From Icerya purchasi (Eukaryota; Arthropoda; Insecta; Hemiptera; Monophlebidae), in NCBI GenBank assembly GCA_039619475.1, contig CM077116.1:178775863-178839862 (forward strand): 64,000 nt of DNA, read 5' to 3'. A program made the translations under genes and the position numbers. The notes under the pieces are model-generated. The model had not been told where the DNA came from, did not search any database, and saw only the letters and a program-made list of their open reading frames with translations. Below are positions 11,582 to 22,500 of this stretch, one piece after another (the stretch's first letter is position 1; every line of letters begins with the position of its first letter).

Positions 11582-13116
11582 TTATGGCGAGAGGTCTTCA
11601 TTATCTGCACGAAATTCGTGATTATTTATCTTGTCTGGCGCGTTTTGCATTTTTGAAATTTTATTTAGTTCTTTTATTATAAGAGTGCATCTATTTTTAG
11701 CGTTTGGAGCATTTAAAAATGGTTTTACCGTTGATAACATGTGAATGAAACCATCCTTATCCTCGGTGTAATCATTGGCATAATTTATAAAATCGCGGTC
11801 TGAGTATACATTTTTCATAAATAACTTGAACTCCTCGTAGTTCATATATAAAGAGGAGATTTTGTCGTTAAAAATATGTTTAACCCCTGCAGTTATTTTT
11901 TCTACTTCCACCGATTTGTTGGACTTTTGAATAGGGTTGATAGCTGCTGAAGTTGGTGCAGTCGATTGCGCCGAATCCACTTGTATCGGCATGATCACAG
12001 TCTCCTGCATTTTCCCCTCTGAATCCTCATTTTCCATACTCTTCTGCGCTTGGTTTCTAGCTGGAAAGAAAAATTCGACTGTAACTGATGTGCGACGGGA
12101 GGTGGCGGCGATATTGGATAGGGGCGTTTCTGAGCTGCGCTGGCTTGATCATGAGTACTTTTACCCATACTATGCTTCTGTTCGTCCTGTTGCATCGTTG
12201 TGGGTTCTGGCTCCATTACGGTATTTTCTTCAGTTTTGGTACGTTTGCAATTTGTACAACCCCATGATCTTCGAGATGGATGAATATGCGGTATTCGTGG
12301 TCATTAGACTTCATTAGGAAAGATTCAGGGATGTGAAGACAATCGACACTTTCAATGTAGACTTGTTGCCTTCAGCTAATTATGTGCCCGAATTCTGGAT
12401 TGGAAGGATTAACCCGTAATATGGCTATCGGTGAGAGTTGTTTAACCCACATGATCGACGGCAAACATTGCGCGATTATTTCGTTCGGTATGGTGGCTGA
12501 AACGTTGGGCAGCGCGAGCTTATTAGCCGGATTTCTCAGCCTGCGTGCTTGAATTGTTTCATCACCTACCGTTATTGTTCCGTTATTTTTAAAGAACGAA
12601 TATTATTCTATCACCGCTGATACGAGAAGCGGCTGTGATATTGTGAGCGCCACCGACTTTGTCTTTCAACGCTTCGAAATAGTCGCGAATTGATAGCGGA
12701 GAGATGTATGGGAATATTATGCCCTGTTCGTCTTTAGGGTGTTTAAATTGCATTAAAGGAATAATTTTTTTCGTTGTTTTAATTTTTTTTGCGAAGGTTT
12801 GTTTGGACTGCGTATTTGCAACCTTAGCGGGTGCATTTATCGACAGTGGTAAAACGGGGAAATCGTGATCAGATGAATAGCTAGGCAGTGCAGAGCTGTT
12901 TGCGTTATGTGTAATTGTCGTGTTATCAGTGAAAGAGTTGTGGTGTGTGTCTGTGTGGGGTTGTGTGTGAGTGGATGCGCCATCACTCGCATGTTTCGGT
13001 GTCGAAAGAAATGAAACGGTATCACCTGACTGCTGCTGTTGTTGATTCGTTTGGTTTACCGGCGACTGAACCGGATTCCCGGTCGGTGATAAAGCGGGTA
13101 GCATCGCTCCGTTCAA
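11582..13116 (-). pseudogene. ORF1 of the 3-8 kb LINE family, second copy
   Basis: The 5' part (13116-12589) is a Gln/Ser/Thr/His-rich leader followed by IKTTKKIIPLMQFKHPKDEQ and LSIRDYFEALKDK. The middle (about 12460-12240) reads PIAILRVNPSNPEFGHIIS, RQQVYIESVDC, PESFLMKSNDHEYRI and HLEDHG, parallel to the ORF1 blocks at 7515-7949. The 3' part (12037-11582) has FINYANDYTEDKDGFIHML, parallel to 7300-7250. The endonuclease and RT are absent, so the copy is 3'-truncated at about 11582. It is broken by at least two frame changes and one stop. Confidence 0.75.
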
Positions 13117-13258
13117 CTATCACCAAACGGTATTACGATATTGCGATAAATCTGATTAATTATTACGCTGAACGCGTTAAATACAACTTGTATGAAACCT
13201 TTTCTTTTTTTACTGAACTGTTTCTTGCCTATTTATATATTGATTCTTTATATATAAC

Positions 13259-13705
13259 TATACTAGCTTTTAACCCGCGACGTTGTCCGCGGAGAATTAT
13301 TATTTCAAGTAAGCTGTTTCGACGTGAAAACAAATATAAATGAAAGAGATTTTATTATTAAATTATAACTATAGGTTGTTTTTTTTTTATTATTATTGTT
13401 TTTTTTTATTAGGTATTTATTTCTATATATTTTTTTTATTATTTACTTTTATGTAATTATTTTTGTTTATTTACAATTACAGTAGTAAAATTTTATTCAA
13501 CACATTTTTGTAAACAACGTTTTTCAGACGTTGTCCTGCCAGTGTATATTCATTTACTATTAAATATATATATATATCTCAAATGGATGGCCTTTATATT
13601 ACAATGAAAAGCTTTGTCGTAAAAAAATCAGTTAAGCGGTTTAAGCGTGAAAAGGTAACAGATAGACAGACAGAAGACACACAGAGTTACTTTCGCATTT
13701 ATAAT
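13259..13705 (+). repeat. Insect-type interspersed repeat (non-autonomous element)
   Basis: Begins with TACTAGCTTTTAACCCGCGA and ends with a run of the form GTTAAGCGGTTTAAGCGTGA, AAAGGTAACAGATAGACAGA and TTACTTTCGCATTTATAAT. These start and end motifs are familiar from repeats scattered through many insect genomes (from memory; class not certain, possibly Helitron- or SINE-like). A related start motif occurs at 43651 in IFT56 intron 4. Confidence 0.55.
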
Positions 13706-13912
13706 CTCGGCAGCCCTTTGAGAGGCGTGACACTCAGCGTCTAAAGCTTGCCGTGCCTGAGTCTGTTCTAAGGTCTCGGCAGCCCTTTGAGAGGCGTGAC
13801 GCTCAGCGTCTAAAGCTTGCCGTGCCTGAGCCTATTCTAAGGTCTCTGAAACCCTTTGAGAGGAGTGACGCTCGGCATCTAAAATCTGTCTGGTCTGTGT
13901 CTGCTCTTGAGA
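13706..13912 (-). repeat. 69-bp tandem repeat, three copies, coding for a 23-residue unit
   Basis: Units begin at 13706, 13775 and 13844, a period of exactly 69 bp. The first two are almost identical and the third is more diverged. On the minus strand each encodes a unit of the form EQTQARQALDAERHASQRAA. A degenerate fourth unit continues to about 13980. Confidence 0.9.
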
Positions 13913-14203
13913 TTCCTCAGTTCTAGCTACTTTCGCAGCTCGAGCTCTGTTAGAGTTACGCGCTAGATCAGATTTTGCGCGTGAAACTTGAACAAAAGCA
14001 TAAAACAGATAGAAACCTTTGAAATGCATATTCTGAGAAAGATATGACGAATACTGTGATCGGATAAAAGAACTAACAAAGAAGTACCAAAAAAATGTAT
14101 AACCTCCGAATAATGCAACACACCTTAAACGAAAATATCTAGCGCAAAAGATTCGAGAAAATAGGGTCTTTATGCTGGTTTTACAAGAGAAAATCGGAAA
14201 CAC
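13706..14203 (-). pseudogene. Fragment of a 23-residue-repeat protein, possibly Helitron-linked
   Basis: The minus strand is open from 14203 to 13832, and after one stop the frame resumes in the upstream repeats. The protein is Arg/Ala/Gln/Glu-rich, with the charged helical repeat described above. Repeats of this type (RxAET-EQxxAR-xAxxxRH) are known at the N-terminus of arthropod Helitron-type and PIF1-like helicase gene models; that link is from memory and not proven here. No Rep or helicase motif follows. Confidence 0.4.
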
Positions 14204-14321
14204 CTCAGAATGATAACTACCAACTTCATAGAGAAGAAGGTAGAAAATATAAATAGCATCAGCTAGGAAATACTAGATCATAATGTAGATAAACTCTTGT
14301 TAAGAGAGACTTCATTATGAT

Positions 14322-14435
14322 CATATTGATGCGGATTCGGTATTTATGGAGCTATCTCGTGACGATGTCGAGCTAGAATTTTTTTTTCGGTTGAAATCAT
14401 TAATTTTCGATCGCTCCGCATCGTCGTATTGTTCG
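14322..14435 (+). repeat. Three-copy interspersed repeat, copy 1
   Basis: CATATTGATGCGGATTCGG at the start, GACGATGTCGAGCTAGAA in the middle and GGTTGAAATCATTAATTTTC near the end. The same order of segments occurs at 16426-16535 and 55465-55573. Confidence 0.65.
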
Positions 14436-14439
14436 TGGT

Positions 14440-15240
14440 CAGCGGGGAATGCGGCCCGGAACGCTTACACGGCCGAGAATATAAATTCCGTTTTTCGTTC
14501 GAAATTTCAGCACGTATGGGGTTAGGGGCCGTGTAAATGTCCTGGTGTGTGTGTGTGTGCGTTCAGTGACAGCAAGGTAGCGTCTGTCGGCAGCGTGAAT
14601 CATTAGAATTAATAAGAAATAGCATAAAAATATGTGTGTGCGATAAATCGACCGTCAGGCACATAGCTTGTCGTATTAATTCATACCGTTTATATCGAGC
14701 TGATCTGGCTAGAAGAATAAGTCGCCATTCGTTCGTCAGTACCGTCGGTTTAGCCAGTCAACGCCACGCTGCGTGTTGTATTTTTGTATACTAGTCGCCA
14801 GCTTATAACGGTTGAAGCGAAATTTTTTAATCGTTTTTTCTGTTTTGCTTTTTTTTTCTTTTAATTTTTTCTTCTGGTCCCAAGCATATTCGGCGTCGGG
14901 GTGCACCCGTGTTTGTGCGCAATTATTCTTTTTTTTTCTAGAAATTTGTAGTATTGGACGAATATACGCAGTTTTTATTAATTTCCGTTAATTTATTGAA
15001 CACGTGGCCCGTGACCGCAGTGCGATCTCTCGCGCGGCAGAGAATTATTATTTGTTTTTTTTTCCTTCCGGGGTACGGAGGAGATGGTGCAGAAAACCAA
15101 AAATCTTCAGTGACACTGTAATTGTTATCGACGCCCGTAATAGGAAAAGAAAAAGAAACATGAAATTCGCAGGAATCGACAAACAAGAGAAACAATCGAA
15201 AAAAGATAAACGGAACAATAAAATAGATCTAAGGTATTTT
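14440..15240 (+). promoter_or_regulatory. CpG-richer block, possible promoter and 5' exon of an unidentified gene
   Basis: Much richer in C, G and CpG than its surroundings. It includes arthropod initiator-like CAGT sites (for example near 14564 and 14738), a (GT)n run, pyrimidine-rich stretches and a possible short coding start at 15160 (Met-Lys-Phe-Ala-Gly...), leading to a possible donor AAG|GTATTT near 15232. No coding exon I could link follows on the plus strand. Confidence 0.25.
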
Positions 15241-16425
15241 TAGAAAAAAAGACAGTAGGCGACATTATCATGGTCATGAGTACGATTTCCAGGAGAGAAG
15301 GAAATATTTTTAAGAAAGTAATTGTTTATTGTGATAGCCAATGTGATCGTCAATTATAGTTTTATTCCTTCAGATTGAATTAAAAAAAGATCATTAACTT
15401 CCTAATTATTATAATTATTTTTATTTTTACATTTAGCTTTCATTATACACTTAATGCTTTTTAGTTAACAGCACATTTATTCTTTTTAGTTTGTTTTCTA
15501 AATTCGTTTTAACCAAATTAAAACTACGCATAAAGTTAAAGTTCAGTTTACTTTACTTCGCTCATGTTGGTTTAATCATTTTTCAAACCGAATCGAAAAC
15601 GAAAAAAAAAAAAAAAATTGCCCATACTGAAAACCGGAGCTGAACCGGAATTGTTTGCGTTTACGCTTAAAAACTAAATAATTGTACGAGTGTTCCTGCT
15701 TTTTGACACATAGTACTATTGCGCAAATATAAAACTGGGCTACTCTGCTGTTAGTTTAAGTGACGTGAAACTAAGACACATAGAGGTAGTGTAAAACAGA
15801 AATTCGTCAACATGTAATCTTTTATACTCGAACAACGCGTTAACTCGCTATAACCACTGGAAAAAATTAGCAGACCGTCTACTACTTTTATTCTGCTCAT
15901 TTTTCGTTTCCCATAAATTTCATTTCGTCCAAAAGTCTTGTTTCCGAAGCAGGTAAAAAAAAAATGAAAAGATCGACCGGACATGTCACAACGATAAAAA
16001 TTCTGCCCTTGTTTAGCTGAACTAGTCATCGACATCCCGTACGCCAAGTGCAAGGAACCGGTTATTTGTCTATCAAAGATTTTACCGGCGCCACATTTTA
16101 TCTGCTACTCTAATCGAAGGAAACAAAAGGAGGCACAATAAATGAGGTTGAAAAGTAATTTTACTAATTTTTTAAACCGCCAAATGTATGGTAGTTCTAG
16201 CATGCGGCTATATAGGTATCTAAGTGAAGTCTATTTTCCGACTGTAACAATTTGAAGTTTATTTTTACAGTCAACAAAGACAGTGACGCAAAAAAAAAGA
16301 GTTTCCGTTCAAATTTAAAGAGGTTGAATATTGATTTTAAGAAGTCGATAGTAATATCGGGCAAGAGAGAAAAAAAGGAAATGTGGTATATCAAAATGGG
16401 CATCATAAGCAGGACGTTTTAGTTT

Positions 16426-16535
16426 CATATTGATACAGATTCGGGGTAGTGGCACCATCTTTTGATGATGCTCGAAGTAGAAATTATTTATTCAGTTAAA
16501 TTCATTTAATTTTCGATTTCTAAGGCATCGCCTAT
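16426..16535 (+). repeat. Three-copy interspersed repeat, copy 2
   Basis: CATATTGATACAGATTCGG, then TTTTGATGATGCTCGAAGTA, then CATTTAATTTTCGATTTCTA. The most diverged of the three copies. Confidence 0.6.
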
Positions 16536-17382
16536 TACTTTATCAGCTCTCGGGTATGATACAGCGGGATGCTGTACAGCCGGGGCGCCTGTATTGTGAA
16601 ACAGGCGTGCTTGCTAAACTTTCGCAATACTCCTATTGGCCACAAGAAATAAAATTGACGAACAGAGAAACACTACTAAATTGTTGCGCTGCCGATAGTT
16701 TATAGTAATCAACGATTGATTAAATATGTTCAGCGGTTTTCAGCATTATTCTGTTTTGCCCGAAAAGCTGACTATAATTATTTTCTAGTAATTGGGTTTA
16801 TTTTCGAATACGTCAGATAAAACAGCAATTTTTTTTCTATTTCGTTTTTCAACTTTATCGGATAAATTTCTACTAGCTCACAGACAAAATTTGTTAGATA
16901 GGAGGAAAAAACTTTTATCCATGAATAGTATAACGTAAAATCATTCGATTATAATTATTGAGATTTAATTATTTATCTATTTTTTAGTTTAAAATATTTG
17001 TTCATTTTCATTATTACTGTACAACTTATTATTAAATTATACTCTGCCCTCTATATGTTATTGAAAGTTAATCTTTCCATTTTTACTTCAAATTAAAACA
17101 ACACATTCACTCTAAACATTTAACGCATTATTTATTGGCTAGTAATCAGATAAAAGAGCAAAAAACATTGTTAACAACGTAAGCGCAGACGGAAATATAA
17201 ATCGTGTTTTTGCCCGATTAAAAATTATTGAAAATTACAATTCAGTCCAATAAGAAAATTCAAAAAATCAAAAAAGCATTACTGATACAGATCTACCAGA
17301 AGACAAAACATTTTTCAGGTCTCTTTCGAGAACAATTAGCACCGATATTCGATATTTAGAATTTCAACAATTATCGACAAAG

Positions 17383-17398
17383 CCCCCCACCCCACCCC
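17383..17398. repeat. C-rich tract (C6-A-C4-A-C4)
   Basis: Three adjacent C runs; the minus strand is a G-quadruplex-prone sequence in an AT-rich setting. Confidence 0.7.
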
Positions 17399-17907
17399 AG
17401 TGACAAATATGTGCATATAAGATCAATGACTTGGATTGCTCCGCTGAACCGCACATATTCGCGCTACACTGTACCGGAGTTACAGCTGATAGATTCACCC
17501 GTACAACTCACGCATACATATATACACACACCTACAGGAATACTTGAATGAGACAATTGAGTAAACGCGTTATTCATCGTACGTAAATAGACGATATTAC
17601 AAAAATACAGATAGACTGAAGAAAACCTAACATAACAATAAAAAATTTAAAAATTTATACCGGGCCTGGCCAACATGCGGCCTGCCAAGCATTCCTATAT
17701 TTCTACTGAAACTTCTGTTTTCCAGTTGTTCATATATGTATATACAAAAAAAAATATGAAATAAATGAAAATGTGCACATGTCATCGTTATAAAACGCAG
17801 GTGCGACTACGAACTGCAGTCCCGTATTTGATACGCCCAATGCGCAGCAAATGATGTTTACTTCATCAAAGGAAGTTATTATTCTGTTGCTATATTTATT
17901 TCGAAGA

Positions 17908-19290
17908 AAATGAAAACATTTTTGGATAATGAACTGATAAAGGACTGTTTCGAAGCAGTTATAAAAGATGTTTTAAAGCAAATTTTTTCAAAGCATCAAC
18001 AATATGTCGTCGCATTGATGGCATTCAGCTGAAATAGTACTAACTTTGTGAGATAAAATTAACCAATTCAAAGCGTATTTTCCTTGGCATTTGATGAAAG
18101 TTCAGATACTTTAGATGCATCTCAATTTGTGATATTTATCCGCGTCCTGAATGATTCATTCCAAGTGACAGAAGAAATGTTAAATGTTTTAAATTTAAAG
18201 TACACAACTAAAGGGGAAGATGTTTTCCGGGCGATTGAAAAATGTTTAACCAAAAATAGCTTAAACTTTGAAGCTCTTTCTGGAGCAACAACAGATGGAG
18301 CACCTTTTGCTTTGATAAGTAAAAATAAAGGGGAGCTGTAAAATTACTCATGGATAAGCTAGATCGCAGAGGCATTAAAACCGGTGAAATTTTTATTATT
18401 CATTTCTTGATACATCAACAAAATTTATGTGCTCGAGTATTATCCTTGAATCACGTTGTGAATGTAGTTATGATGATAGTTAATTCTACTCATGTGCTCT
18501 TCAGCATCGGCAATTCAAAAAATTCCCTAGCGAATTATCTTCCGAGTATGGCGATATTGTATATTTTACGATTGTTAGATGGCTAAATCATGGAAAACGT
18601 TTACAAACATACGTTTTTGAACGAGAAAGAAGAATCTGTGCCTGAATTAAGTGATGACGATTGGTTGTTAGACCTCTATGTTTTTTAGTGGGATATAATA
18701 GAAAAACTGAATCAGCTAAATAAGGACTTGCAAGGCCTGGATAATTTAACAATCTATGCTTATAAAATTTCATCCAGGCTTTAAACAAAAATTGTTTTTA
18801 TTTCAGTATCAGCTGAGAAATAATAATGCCCAACATTTCCCGTTGTCAATTTAATTCACAAAAAGCTAAGAATTCCTCGAACAATGCTAAATTGAAATTA
18901 AAGAAATTATAAAACTGGACTTGACAGTCGTTTCTCAGGATTCGAGAAAAATACGATAAAATGTTTGAAATACATATTTTCATGTCCATTTCATTTCCAT
19001 GTGAACAGTGTTGTTCCTAAAAAGTCTACAAATGGAGTTAATTTACAATGCAACAATGAAATGAAACGAATTTTTGTATCAATAACGAAAATTAATTTTT
19101 ACAATGCTTATATTACATTACGGAGATATTCTAACTTAAGCTATTTTGCGCAGCGAGTTGTAAGAACTTTTGGATCCACATATATTTGTAAAACATTTTT
19201 TTCGGAAATGAAATTTTCAAAGAGTTCTTCACGTGCTCGATTAATTGATGCCAATTTAAAAAAAAAAAAAAAAAAAACAGTTAAAATGTG
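17908..19290 (+). pseudogene. hAT-type transposase relic (GTF2IRD2/ZBED-like)
   Basis: Frames from about 17908 read DNELIKDCFEAVIKD. The open piece 18084-18341 has SLAFDESSDTLDASQFVIFI and then SGATTDGAPFALISKNKGEL, the TDGAPxMxGKxxG block of hAT-like transposases. Next comes IIHFLIHQQNLCARVL...HVVNVV (the IHQExLCxKxL block). A frameshift at about 18500 leads into HRQFKKFLSELSSEYGDI-like sequence, then VRWLNHGKRLQTY (the R-W-L-S-R-G-K-V-L block). The C-terminal end near 19210-19260 has MKFSKSSSRARLIDANLK, matching the usual ...(K)S(K)xRxRLTDxxL end. At least three frame changes; dead. Confidence 0.75.
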
Positions 19291-19299
19291 CAACGTCGA

Positions 19300-19930
19300 A
19301 TATAAATATATGTAATACAAAAATTAAGTGAAAAAAAGGATAAACAAATATCTCATTAATCGAAGTTCGAGAATTAATTATGTTGAATCATAGTATAACA
19401 ATAAAGTTCTATTCATTTTGTATTTGTATTACACGGTTACTTACAGTGCGGCCCAGTTTAATGTTATGCGTTATCAAAGTGGCCAGTGAAACCATTCTGA
19501 TTTATGCGAACAGATTTCTTTTTACGTTTTGTAGCTAGTAAAAGTACCATACGTGACTACTTTGCTCCGATAATGCCAGATTTTATGTTTTCTTCTCTAA
19601 CCTCGATGCTGCTCGATATGTACTGTGTAGTCAGTGCATCAACCGCACATATTGGCTGACGCTCACATGGCCGACTATGCACATAGACAACATGACCGTT
19701 ATCCCGAAACGAGACAATCATACGATTATACTTTGAGGATTTTGATTTTATAAGCGTTCTTATTAATAATCGTTCACTACAACAACTAAAACAAAAGGCC
19801 ATGTCCGATGAACAAAAATTGAAATATTACTGAAAATTAATTTATAACTCGGATTTCGTCAAAAGATGTCGCCACAAATACCAAGTCTATAGCAACATGT
19901 AAAACTTGGTATTTTTAAAACTTAGTATTT
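19300..19930. other. No gene seen
   Basis: One 81-codon minus-strand frame (19802-19557) is open but unrecognised. Otherwise AT-rich and featureless. Confidence 0.4.
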
Positions 19931-19939
19931 TTTAAAATT

Positions 19940-21130
19940 TTATTTATAGCGCTCTGTGCACCCTTTTGGCTAGAGGCGTAAGAACTGTGATTTTTAAATC
20001 AGGATACAAAATTTGGCAGCTTTGAGGTATGAAAATAGCTTGAGTTTTTGACTGTAACTGTCGGATAGTAGATTCAAGAGTTTCATTTGGGATATGCAAA
20101 TTCCTTTGACTGTAAAATTTCGAGCATTCGGTGATTATACGAGGATTGATATTGGAACCCTGTAGGTGTCACAAATTTGTCGCGGTTGCTTATTTAAGAT
20201 GTATCCATGCATTAAGGCGGAGTGATCCTTTCTAAATTCTTAGAATGCGTTTTTACGCGGAACGACTGTTTTCTTAATTGATTTTAGTTCGTTTGTATCT
20301 GGCGCTAGATCTCAGCATCGTTGGAAGGCTCTTTGTGCGAAAGATTTACCAGCTTTTTTCAGATCACCGACTGGGATTGGAACGTTCGATATTGGAGAAA
20401 ATATTTAAGGCTAGTTTTGCAGTTTCATTGGCTTGTTTGTTTTGACGAATGTTGGAGTGAGATGGGATCCAATAGAAGATGATTGCTTTGCTTGATGACA
20501 ATAGCGTTTGGATTATTTCCTGGCATATGGGATGCTGTTTCCTTTAATAAAACATTTTGATGGAAAGGAACGCGGATTGTGAATCAGTTAGTATCAGAAT
20601 GCGGCTGGATGCGATTTCCATATCATAGTTGACTGCTATGCTAGTTTGAGAGCATAGAGTTCGGTTGACTGGAAGAACTCCGGTGGTAGTGGAAACGGAA
20701 AAATATTGTTCTGATCTTTGTCTGGTGATTTAGAACCGTCTGCGTATATTCTAATCAAGTTTTGATGACAAGCAGCGGGATTAGTTTGGGACTGAATGTC
20801 AGTAAGAGATAGATTTGGAGCAAAATCTAGCCATGGTAGATTTATATTGAACGGAAAATTTAGAAGATTGGTATTTTTTAGAATCACTGATTTAAGGAAA
20901 TCATCGTTGTTACGGGGAAACGAGTTGGGCGGGATTATGAAGTGAAGGGAAGAGTTAAAGTTTGGATTGGCCAGAATGTTGAGAATGACGTTTGTGGATG
21001 CAAGATACCTTTCAATATTGGGGGGGGGGGGGGAGTCTGAAGATTCGTTTAGAAGACTATCGATCGGTGTGGTACGAAAAGTGCCTGTAATTAACCTCAG
21101 ACATGTGTTATGAATTGTATTCAGAGTCAA
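19940..21130 (-). pseudogene. LINE 3' fragment: RNase H domain
   Basis: The minus strand is open at 21130-20636: TIHNTCLRLITGTFRTTPID (RT-connection end), then LIRIYADGSKSPD (RNase H first Asp: (Y/F)xDGS) and STELYALKLA (catalytic Glu). It continues left in broken frames with ILILTDSQSAFLSI (second Asp block) and IIFYWIPSHSNIRQNKQANE (W-(I/V)-P-S-H). A run of 14 G at 21020-21033 falls in a Pro codon stretch. The 3' end is near 19940. Confidence 0.8.
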
Positions 21131-21139
21131 GACATTATT

Positions 21140-22320
21140 ATCATTAATATATAAACAGTTTAAAACCTACTGATGAAAATATACATCACATGTTTGAAAT
21201 TTAAAGACGCATTTAAAGAAGGGAGGATAGTTTTCCATGCATAAGCATGGACATTATAATTATTACAAAAAATCACATCGTAAATTAACAAATTTGTTGA
21301 AACAATTATAAGCCTTTTTGACGTCTAATAATTATACATTTTTACATGAGAAACTTCTACATACAATTAAAATAAATATTTCAACAAAAACTACATAACG
21401 TGTTCACACATCTGACGTAAAAAATAACCAGCGATGTTATAATAAGCGATGCAGTTATTTTAATTAACAAAATAATTAAATATTCGAAATCATCAAAATG
21501 TATACTAATAAAACTTTTGGTACAATTGGGTTTTATAAGAAGCAATAGAAATCAATTAAAAACTCGTAATTTTAATATAAACAGATTAATAAAGTGTATT
21601 TTATTTAATTTTTCTTTAAATGTAATTAATAAAAATAACGCCTGGTAATCAATAAAACGTTCAGATTATCAAATTACATTTCAAACACTACGACAGAGAA
21701 ATTTCATTTAGAAATTAAATTCTTTAAAAGATTTCAAGCGTGACAAATAATACTAAATGTTTTTTTTTCTCCGTTTAATTATATGTAAATTTTTGTGAAA
21801 CTTAAAGTGGATTTTTTCAAAAACGACCAAGTGTTGAAGGCTAAAATTTTGTAATATTGTGGTACTTTATGTATTAAATCTGAACGAAATCCGTACGTAT
21901 TTTCCACCAATTATTAGTTAAAACGAATCTGTTTAGCGGTGCTGGTCTAATTATAATCACTGGCGCACCGGAAAAAATGAAACGACACGAAAAAGGCATA
22001 AATATAGAATAGTTCAATAGCGGGCAGAAAGTTTTTTGGAGTTTGGAAATCGTAGCGGAAATTTTCATAGATCAAACTGTAACAACGGCTCGCAAAGTTT
22101 AATCGAAGCAGACCCGTGTCTAAAACAATTAGTGATGAAAGGCAAAGTGCGGAATATGCAGTTTTGTGGCTTCTGCACTGACAGGTTTTTTTTCTCCGGC
22201 AAAACATAAACATATTAAACGTAAACAACAACTGCTCGTATTTAACGGTTGTTAACAGGTTCAAAAAATGGAAATGACGATATATACCGAAAAGTAAAAA
22301 CTGTAATGTAACAAAAATAT
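21140..22320. other. AT-rich spacer downstream of TSEN54, no gene seen
   Basis: Lies between the LINE fragment and the TSEN54 polyadenylation signal. Short open frames on the minus strand (22264-21874) are not recognisable and have no splice support. Confidence 0.5.
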
Positions 22321-22326
22321 TTTATT
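22321..22326 (-). terminator. Probable TSEN54 polyadenylation signal
   Basis: AATAAA on the minus strand, 27 bases after the TSEN54 stop codon. With cleavage usually 10-30 bases further on, the 3' UTR would be only about 50 bases. The hexamer is common by chance in AT-rich DNA, so position is the main support. Confidence 0.55.
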
Positions 22327-22352
22327 TGAAGAAATTTAGGATTATTAATTTG

Positions 22353-22500
22353 TTAAAATAATATCGGCGTAATAGTGTCACATACACGTAATATCTGAAT
22401 TGCGTCGGGAAATACAATAGCGAATAATAAAGGAATTTTATCGATAAACGTTTTATGAACTGCCTTTAATTCTATCGGAGATGGTAACTCTTCATCTTCG
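22353..22500 (-). CDS. TSEN54: TSEN54 exon 7 (last coding exon)
   Basis: Acceptor tttctctttag; 148 bases ending in TAA at 22355-22353. It encodes an acidic ...DEELPSPIEL segment followed by KIPLLFAIVFPDAIQI, matching the final Sen54 strands (PxP...L...(V/I)PL(L/V)FA(L/I)V...D.I.). The split codon AA+C gives Asn. Family members often end in a short Phe/Tyr-containing strand; here the tail is PILF. Confidence 0.92.

Larger units (their letters stand above)
15240..17900. other. No gene seen apart from a repeat and a C-rich tract
   Basis: AT-rich sequence with short open frames lacking known domains. It contains repeat copy 2 (16426-16535) and the C-rich tract at 17383-17398. Nothing else is supported. 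Confidence 0.5.

Noticed and set aside
15004..15243. 79-codon plus-strand open frame with basic C-terminus
   Set aside because: It opens with GTG, crosses a poly-pyrimidine run and has no known domain; treated only as part of the promoter-like block.
19557..19802. 81-codon minus frame rich in Ser/Cys/Arg
   Set aside because: No motif, no neighbouring exon and no repeat copy seen in the window; left unannotated.
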